A stretch of 5,188 nt of DNA from assembly GCA_023265735.1 (NCBI GenBank), contig JAHFSN010000186.1:1-5188 (forward strand), in the 5' to 3' direction. The first letter of the stretch is position 1, and every line of letters starts with the position of its first letter. Made by a program: the position numbers and the translations under genes. This document shows positions 1 to 3,903 of the stretch, piece after piece. The stretch is from Spirochaetaceae bacterium (lineage in GTDB: Bacteria > Spirochaetota > Spirochaetia > JABEVK01). Below the pieces are notes generated by a model. It worked only from the letters and a program-made list of their open reading frames with translations, had not been told where the DNA came from and ran no database searches.

Positions 1-351
1 GACGTCATCAGCCGCCTGACGATCTTTGTCTGCCTCCTGGTGGCCGGTGTGGCGCCGCTCTGGTTCGTGCTCATCGTCCTCTACCGGGAAGTTTCGATGA
101 CGTTCCTGAGGCTGCTGATCGTCCAGAGGGGCATTGTCCAGGGGGCTTCCATCGGCGGAAAGATCAAGGCCTGGCTCTACTTCCTGGCGGCCCTGGTCGG
201 CCTGGGCCAGGCCACCTGGCCCACGGCGGTTGCCCCCGAAGTGGCGTTCTGGGCGGTTAATGGTCTGTTCGCCCTGGCGGCCCTCCAGTCCCTCGTCAGT
301 TTCGCCCAGTACCTCGCCGGCTACCTGCGCCTGTCCCGGAAACTCCCGTGA
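1..351 (+). CDS. pgsA: CDP-alcohol phosphatidyltransferase, PgsA-like (C-terminal 116 residues, 5' end outside window)
   Basis: The frame is open from base 1 to the TGA at 349-351, so the start lies upstream. Known family role: integral-membrane transfer of a phosphatidyl group from CDP-diacylglycerol to glycerol-3-phosphate, the first committed step to phosphatidylglycerol and cardiolipin. Seen: hydrophobic helices at about window residues 8-27, 57-70 and 80-105. Between the first two lies the PgsA-type YREVSMTFLR segment (28-37), then a GxxxGGKIK element (48-56). The first codon (Asp, followed by VISRLTIF) fits the last Asp of the DGxxAR..GxxxDxxxD catalytic motif, since spirochaete-type PgsA proteins have D-x-I-S-R there; this is inferred because the rest of the motif is upstream. 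It overlaps the next gene by 4 nt (GTGA), implying an operon. Another CDP-alcohol transferase, such as a phosphatidylserine or inositol-type enzyme, cannot be fully excluded without the N-terminus. Confidence 0.83.
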   Translation, partial: DVISRLTIFVCLLVAGVAPLWFVLIVLYREVSMTFLRLLIVQRGIVQGASIGGKIKAWLYFLAALVGLGQATWPTAVAPEVAFWAVNGLFALAALQSLVSFAQYLAGYLRLSRKLP

Positions 352-1088
352 CCCTCCGCCTCGACACCATCGCGTCGCACCTGGCCGGTCTCGAGGAGAC
401 CCTCATCTACAAGATCCTCGACCGCGCCCAGTTCGCCGGTAACCCCGGGGCCTACCAGCCCGGCCAGAGCCGGTTTCAGCCGGCCGAGACGGCGAGCCTG
501 TTCGAACTGAGGCTTCTGTTTCAGGAAACCCTCGACACCCAATTTGGGCGTTACCGCATCCCCGAGGAACGTCCGTTCCACCTGGGCCTTCCGGCCCCGA
601 GAAGGGTGCCGCCCCAGGCCGAAACCGGCTTGAAGATCACCGACCTGGAGACGGTCAACGTGTCCGGGCCCATCCGCAGCAACTACCTGGAATGGCTTCC
701 TGCCCTCTGCGGCACCGGGGACGATGGCCAGTGGGGCTCCAGCGTGGAGCACGATGTGATCTGTCTCCAGGCCCTAGGCCGGCGCATCCATTACGGAGCC
801 CTCTACGTGGGCGAATCCAAGTACCAGGAGAGCCCCGAGACGTTTGCCGCCCTGGTCGCCGCCCGGGACGACGCGGGCATCTCGGCCCTCATCACCCGCG
901 CCGAGGTGGAACAGCGTGTCCTGGCCCGGGTGAGGGCCAAGGTCGAAGCTGTCCAGTCGGTCTCCGACCCTCAATTGCGGCGGCTCGTCGACCCCGAGAC
1001 CATCGTGGAATTCTTTCGCAGCGCCATCATTCCCCTGACCAAGGACGGTGAGATCCGCTACCTGTACCAACGCGTTTCCCTGGGATGA
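348..1088 (+). CDS. Chorismate mutase, eukaryotic (yeast Aro7/plant) AroQ type
   Basis: Converts chorismate to prephenate, the branch point to Phe and Tyr, in the cytosol. The 246 residues run close to the length of yeast Aro7 and align along nearly all of it. LEETLIYKILDRAQF (15-29) matches the yeast LxxMEDSIIFKFIERSHF region. RYRIPEERPF (68-77) matches the loop holding yeast Arg76. WGSSVEHDVICLQALGRRIHYG (129-150, with breaks) matches the yeast effector/active-site helix, including Gly141-Ser142. The C-terminus has IIPLTKDGEIRYL (227-239). Counterparts of yeast catalytic residues are R146 (Arg157), K158 (Lys168), E188 (Glu198), T231 (Thr242) and E235 (Glu246). Oddities: Ala9 where yeast has Arg16, Arg184 for Asn194, and one extra residue between R146 and K158. 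Start: the GTG at 348 is the only start near the family N-terminus. It lacks a strong ribosome site and overlaps the pgsA stop, so translational coupling is likely. There is no prephenate dehydratase/dehydrogenase fusion and no signal peptide. Confidence 0.9.
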   Translation: MTLRLDTIASHLAGLEETLIYKILDRAQFAGNPGAYQPGQSRFQPAETASLFELRLLFQETLDTQFGRYRIPEERPFHLGLPAPRRVPPQAETGLKITDLETVNVSGPIRSNYLEWLPALCGTGDDGQWGSSVEHDVICLQALGRRIHYGALYVGESKYQESPETFAALVAARDDAGISALITRAEVEQRVLARVRAKVEAVQSVSDPQLRRLVDPETIVEFFRSAIIPLTKDGEIRYLYQRVSLG

Positions 1089-1103
1089 GTGGATTTTCTT
1101 CCG

Positions 1104-2309
1104 TCACAAGGTTCGCAGGACCGATTCGGCGGCGGCTCGGCCGAGGCTGAAGCAGGCCGTCAGCAGGTAGCCCCCGGTCGGGGCCTCCCAATCGACCATT
1201 TCGCCCGCACACCATACCCCCGGGATCCGTTTCAGTTGCAGATCCTGGAGTTCGTCCCAACGCACCCCCCCGGCGGCGCTGATGGCCTTGGCCAGCAGCT
1301 CTGTCCCCACCAGGACCAGAGGCAGCGTCTTGAGCAGGTCGGCCACCCGGGCGGGGGCGTCAGGGCTCCCCGGGGGGAGGGCTTCTCGGAGAAGGCCGAT
1401 CTTCACAGGAGGCAGGCCGAGGGTCTTTTTCAGGTGGGTGGAGAGGCTACGGCCGTTCCGGGGCCGCGAAAGGTCGGCCTCGACGCGAGCTCTGTCCCTC
1501 CCAGGAAGGAGATCGAGAAAGATCCGTACCGTCCCGTGGGTTTCGAGGGCGTTTCGAAGCCGGGCGCCGGCCGCGTAGACCAGGCCGCCCTCGAGGCCCG
1601 TCTTCGTGACCATCAGCTCGCCTTTGCGCTCCCAGACCGAATCCCCCGGGCACCTGAGCAGAACATCCTTGAGGGGCTGGCCAGCGAACTTGGTGACGAA
1701 GGGAAGGCTCCAGTCGACCCGGAAACCAACGTTGGCGGGCTTCCAGGGCGCCACGGCGACGCCTCGGTCGGCCAACAGCGGCACCCACGACCCTCCGGTT
1801 CCTAGGGTGGGCCAGGTGGGGCCTCCCAGGGCGAGGACCAGGGCGTCTGCGCTCCTTTCTGAGGGGCCCGTGGCCCCATCGAACCGGGGAAGTCCCGTTG
1901 AACCCCAGCCTGTCCACAGCGTCTGGGTCCGGAAGTCGACCCCTCGACCTACCAGTCGAGCGATCCAGGCGTCGAGGAGGGGCCCGGCGCCCAGGCCCAC
2001 AGGAAAGACCCGGCCCGAGGTGCCCGTGAACAGGGGGACCCCCAAGTCCCCGGCCCAGGTCTGGAGCTCGGCGGGGCCGAAACGCCGCAGGAAGGGTTCC
2101 AGGTGGGGCCGATGGACCCCGTAGGCGGACAGAAAGGTCTCAAAGGGCTGGGAGTGGGTCAGGTTCAGGCCGCCGACCCCCGCCCTGAGGAGTTTTCGGG
2201 CCGGGGAGGCCAAGGCGTCCACGACCGTGACGGCCCAGCCCGCCCCGGCCAGCACCTCGGCCGCCGACAGCCCTGCCGGGCCCGCTCCCACGACGATCGC
2301 CGATTTCAT
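1104..2309 (-). CDS. FAD-dependent oxidoreductase, HI0933/BaiN superfamily, PP_4765-like
   Basis: A 401-residue cytosolic flavoprotein. Seen: the N-terminal dinucleotide-binding turn VGAGPAGLSAAE (7-18) with GxGxxG at G8/G10/G13 and an acidic D31 ending strand 2, where the FAD ribose usually binds. Next comes the family signature ARKLLRAGVGGLNLTHS (37-53), the counterpart of the G(R)KxxxSGGGRCNxTN element of HI0933/YhiN proteins. SGRVFPVG follows near residue 100. The C-terminal FAD-closing motif is GVWCAGEMVDWEAPTGGY (364-381). The GVGGLNLTHS and DWEAPTGGY versions point to the PP_4765-type subfamily rather than BaiN itself (recalled from family knowledge). The substrate is unknown; BaiN relatives reduce bile-acid enones, but that must not be transferred here. 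The length is normal and the gene intact. It converges on the chorismate mutase with a 15-bp gap holding no convincing terminator, so read-through antisense RNA is possible. The ATG at 2309 has no Shine-Dalgarno but an extended -10 just upstream. Confidence 0.88.
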   Translation of the reverse strand: MKSAIVVGAGPAGLSAAEVLAGAGWAVTVVDALASPARKLLRAGVGGLNLTHSQPFETFLSAYGVHRPHLEPFLRRFGPAELQTWAGDLGVPLFTGTSGRVFPVGLGAGPLLDAWIARLVGRGVDFRTQTLWTGWGSTGLPRFDGATGPSERSADALVLALGGPTWPTLGTGGSWVPLLADRGVAVAPWKPANVGFRVDWSLPFVTKFAGQPLKDVLLRCPGDSVWERKGELMVTKTGLEGGLVYAAGARLRNALETHGTVRIFLDLLPGRDRARVEADLSRPRNGRSLSTHLKKTLGLPPVKIGLLREALPPGSPDAPARVADLLKTLPLVLVGTELLAKAISAAGGVRWDELQDLQLKRIPGVWCAGEMVDWEAPTGGYLLTACFSLGRAAAESVLRTL

Positions 2310-2315
2310 GGGAGT

Positions 2316-2324
2316 AGGATAACA
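2316..2324 (-). promoter_or_regulatory. Extended -10 promoter of the flavoprotein gene, predicted leaderless
   Basis: Read on the minus strand, the sequence is TGTTATCCT: a TG one base before the hexamer TATCCT (2321-2316), which fits the TGnTAnnnT extended -10 consensus. Only six bases separate the hexamer from the ATG, so a start about seven bases downstream falls on the A of the ATG. No -35 resembling TTGACA is found at 15-18 bp spacing, which is tolerated by extended -10 promoters. No purine-rich ribosome site precedes the ATG. Confidence 0.5.
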
Positions 2325-2352
2325 GACGATTCGAAACTGATCCTCAGCTTTT

Positions 2353-2365
2353 GGTCCCAGGGACC
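2353..2365. repeat. 13-bp inverted repeat GGTCCC-A-GGGACC upstream of the rhomboid gene
   Basis: Perfect 6-bp arms around one central A lie between the divergent flavoprotein promoter and the rhomboid ribosome site. It could be a small operator for a dimeric regulator. In RNA the near-absent loop would melt the inner pairs, so a DNA role is likelier than a hairpin. No known operator consensus is recognised. I could not identify a convincing promoter for the rhomboid gene in 2310-2386. Confidence 0.3.
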
Positions 2366-2371
2366 GACAAT

Positions 2372-2380
2372 GGAGAGGGA
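2372..2380 (+). promoter_or_regulatory. Shine-Dalgarno that fixes the rhomboid start at 2387
   Basis: GGAGAGGGA lies 6-8 nt before the ATG at 2387 and is the only strong anti-16S match before any gene in this window. It supports the ATG over the upstream in-frame TTG at 2351. The core GAGG (2375-2378) can pair with CCTC (2382-2385) across a 3-nt loop, a weak hairpin that might slightly shield the site. Confidence 0.7.
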
Positions 2381-2386
2381 ACCTCC

Positions 2387-3016
2387 ATGCAATTACGCTA
2401 CAATGCCCCCGTCACCTTCAGCTTTGCTCTCATCTGCGTCCTCGTGATGCTGCTGGACCAGTACGTCTTCCCCGGCTTCGTGGGCACGTATCTGAGCGCC
2501 CCGGGTGCCGACTTCAATCCCACCCAGCCCGCCCACTACTTTGCCGTGGTGCTCTACGTCTTTGGGCACGAGAGTTGGACCCACCTGTGGAACAACTTCC
2601 TCTTCCTCCTCCTTCTGGGGCCGATTCTGGAGGAGAAATACACGCCTAAACCCTTGCTGGTCATGATGTTCACCACCACCATTGTCAGCGGAATCTTCAA
2701 CATCCTGATGAAGCAGCCGCCCCTGGTTGGAGCCAGCTCCCTGGTCTTCATGATGATCATGCTCGTGAGTTTCGCCCGGACGAAGGTGGGAGATATCCCC
2801 GTATCGTTCATCCTGGTCTTCATCCTATTCCTGCTGGCCGAGCTGACCCGGGGCGCCCAGAACAGCAACCCGGCGGTTTCCAACCTGGCCCACATCATCG
2901 GGGGCGTTTGCGGGACGATCTTTGGGTTCCTGAAGATGGCCGCCACCAGCGGTGGGGACGACCCCGCCATGGCCGAGGGCCCGCCCCCCGGACCTCCTCC
3001 CGGACCGCGGCGCTAG
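2387..3016 (+). CDS. Rhomboid family intramembrane serine protease
   Basis: Rhomboids cleave transmembrane substrates within the inner membrane. This 209-residue protein has the minimal six-helix bacterial layout: helices near 9-28, 63-81, 88-106, 112-130, 137-152 and 163-183. Seen: H66 and N70 (HLWNN) four residues apart in helix 2, matching GlpG His150/Asn154 of the oxyanion site; the probable nucleophile S117 in GASS (115-118) at the top of helix 4; and H169 in NLAHIIGG of helix 6. The helix-2 sequence LGPILEEKY (77-85) is shared with a common bacterial rhomboid group. Oddity: the usual GxSG is GASS here, with Ser118 replacing the last Gly. The catalytic Ser and His remain, so activity is likely but not certain. 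The cytoplasmic tail (187-209) is acidic, then Gly/Pro-rich with two GPPP units and terminal RR; relatives I recall lack this. Substrate unknown. An alternative start, TTG 2351, would add 12 residues but has no ribosome site. Confidence 0.88.
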   Translation: MQLRYNAPVTFSFALICVLVMLLDQYVFPGFVGTYLSAPGADFNPTQPAHYFAVVLYVFGHESWTHLWNNFLFLLLLGPILEEKYTPKPLLVMMFTTTIVSGIFNILMKQPPLVGASSLVFMMIMLVSFARTKVGDIPVSFILVFILFLLAELTRGAQNSNPAVSNLAHIIGGVCGTIFGFLKMAATSGGDDPAMAEGPPPGPPPGPRR

Positions 3017-3026
3017 ACCCGGGTCT
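3015..3026. repeat. 12-bp perfect palindrome AGACCCGGGTCT at the rhomboid stop codon
   Basis: A self-complementary 12-mer begins at the last two bases of the rhomboid TAG. A related GACCC-CC-GGGTC element lies at 3079-3090 just inside the 3' end of the opposing gene. CCCGGG cores are common in this GC-rich window, so the match may be compositional. Confidence 0.4.
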
Positions 3027-3035
3027 TGCCGACTT

Positions 3036-3078
3036 GGTGCCGGTGGGACTTCAGATTCGCTCTGTCCCTCAGGGCACC
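3036..3078. terminator. Possible bidirectional hairpin between convergent rhomboid and GerMN genes
   Basis: Nested arms are visible: outer GGTGCC (3036-3041) with GGCACC (3073-3078), and inner GGGAC (3045-3049) with GTCCC (3064-3068). A 3/4-nt internal loop separates the two stems and a 14-nt apical loop closes the inner one. It sits where both opposing transcripts should end and includes the GerMN stop codon. Neither strand has a T-run after it, so it is not a classic intrinsic terminator; it may block read-through or 3' exonucleases. Confidence 0.35.
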
Positions 3079-3818
3079 GACCCCCGGGTCAGCGGCGATG
3101 AGACCGAGATCCCCCCGTCGCCCAGGGTGTCGACCGATTGGCCGTTGATGAGGATCTGCACCGAGTCCACCGACCCGAACTGGGTGGCCGTCCAAACCAC
3201 CTCCTTGAGCTGGCCCGCCAATCCCTCCAATCCCGACGTGTTCTGCTGGAACTCGTCGCTGAAGCTCACCAGGGCTGTCTTGTCGTGGAGCCGCACCGAA
3301 AGCAATTTCGTCCCTTCGGGGATCATGGTGATGGCGCCCTGGGCCTTATCCTGCAGGGTGGGACCCAGCATCAGGGCCTTGAGCACGGCCGAAAGCGGCG
3401 TGGCGCCGGCGGGGAGTTCCCGGGCGAAACTGGAGGGCTCCATCCGTCCGTCGGGAGAGAGCTTGAGGAAGTAGAGCCGGTAGGTATTCGGGGTCGAGGG
3501 GAGGGGAGGTTCGGGCACTGAAGGTTCCTCGGCCGCCGGAGCCGGAGTCACCGCCGGGGTGGGGTCGGGCTGGGGGGTGGCCGTGGCGGGCAGGGGCCTG
3601 GTCTTGGGAGCCGGTTCGACCAGCACGGTCGGGGTCGGAGCGGGGACGGTTACCACCAGGGGCTGTGCGTTCTTTCCGTGGGGATAGAGGATTCTTTCCA
3701 GTCCCGTGGCGGCCAGGAGTCTGTCGACGGCGGTTTGGTTGGCCAGGAAGATGACGAGGACGGCCAGAACCGCGGCCAGCCACCCCAGGGCCCACAGCGG
3801 CATCCGAAATTTCTGCAT
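3069..3818 (-). CDS. Membrane-anchored protein with proline-rich linker and C-terminal GerMN domain
   Basis: A 249-residue envelope protein. Seen: a short basic N-terminus (K3, R5), one hydrophobic helix at about 8-26 with no lipobox cysteine, then a Pro/Ala/Thr-rich spacer at about 57-109. A single GerMN-like domain fills about 113-230. Its features are TYRLYFLKLSPDGR, then ARELP, a LKALMLGPT turn (146-154), AITMIPEGTKLLSVRLHDKTALVSF and a closing VDSVQILINGQ. Topology by the positive-inside rule is N-in, domain outside the membrane. GerMN was named from Bacillus GerM, but single-domain versions occur widely in non-sporulating bacteria, where the function is unknown; it must not be taken as evidence of sporulation. 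No lpqB or amidase partner is next to it. It is divergent from Enzyme I with an 85-bp shared promoter region. The ATG at 3818 is chosen because it places the basic residues just before the helix and follows a -10 element. Confidence 0.82.
   Translation of the reverse strand: MQKFRMPLWALGWLAAVLAVLVIFLANQTAVDRLLAATGLERILYPHGKNAQPLVVTVPAPTPTVLVEPAPKTRPLPATATPQPDPTPAVTPAPAAEEPSVPEPPLPSTPNTYRLYFLKLSPDGRMEPSSFARELPAGATPLSAVLKALMLGPTLQDKAQGAITMIPEGTKLLSVRLHDKTALVSFSDEFQQNTSGLEGLAGQLKEVVWTATQFGSVDSVQILINGQSVDTLGDGGISVSSPLTRGSVP
3556..3596 (+). repeat. G-run cluster (potential G-quadruplex) opposite the proline-rich linker
   Basis: On the plus strand six runs of three or more G lie within 41 bases (3556-3559, 3561-3564, 3567-3569, 3572-3577, 3588-3590, 3593-3596). 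The first four have loops of 1, 2 and 2 bases, which meets the usual quadruplex pattern. It is the template strand of the GerMN gene, where proline codons CCx put C-runs in the mRNA. It could be a by-product of the proline linker. Confidence 0.5.
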
Positions 3819-3823
3819 GGGCC

Positions 3824-3853
3824 ATCTTACCGGCAGGCCCCCGACAGAAACAA
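3824..3853 (-). promoter_or_regulatory. Promoter of the GerMN gene, predicted leaderless
   Basis: On the minus strand: TTGTTT (3853-3848), an 18-bp spacer, then TAAGAT (3829-3824), five bases before the ATG at 3818. The -35 keeps TTG and the -10 keeps TA...T. Transcription would start on or within about two bases of the ATG, and no Shine-Dalgarno is present. It is back to back with the Enzyme I promoter, with 15 bp between the two -35 boxes, so one regulator could affect both. Confidence 0.5.
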
Positions 3854-3868
3854 GCCGGGCTGGGACAT

Positions 3869-3897
3869 TTGACGGGCCACCCCCGCACCGCTATACT
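3869..3897 (+). promoter_or_regulatory. Sigma-70-type promoter of ptsI, predicted leaderless
   Basis: TTGACG (3869-3874), a 17-bp spacer and TATACT (3892-3897) match the TTGACA/TATAAT consensus at 10 of 12 bases with ideal spacing. Six bases (GTGGCC) separate it from the ATG at 3904, so the expected +1, seven bases after the hexamer, is the A of the start codon. No Shine-Dalgarno precedes the ATG. This is the clearest promoter in the window. Confidence 0.75.
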
Positions 3898-3903
3898 GTG
3901 GCC

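Noticed and set aside
321..752. 143-codon open frame on the minus strand opposite chorismate mutase
   Set aside because: It is antisense to a clear enzyme gene and shows no motif or ribosome site.
1089..1103. Terminator for chorismate mutase in the T-rich ATTTTCTT stretch
   Set aside because: No GC-rich stem precedes the short T-run, so there is no intrinsic terminator structure.
1089..1805. 238-codon open frame on the plus strand opposite the flavoprotein
   Set aside because: It is a shadow of the flavoprotein gene. It has low-complexity Arg/Gly/Pro content, no family motif, and starts right after the chorismate mutase stop only by chance.
2351..2386. Upstream TTG start for the rhomboid gene
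   Set aside because: It has no ribosome site, it would put 12 polar residues before the first helix, and it overlaps the inverted repeat. The ATG at 2387 has GGAGAGGGA at good spacing.
3069..3818. Evidence of sporulation from the GerMN domain
   Set aside because: Single GerMN domains on membrane anchors are widespread in bacteria that do not form spores, and no other sporulation gene is present.
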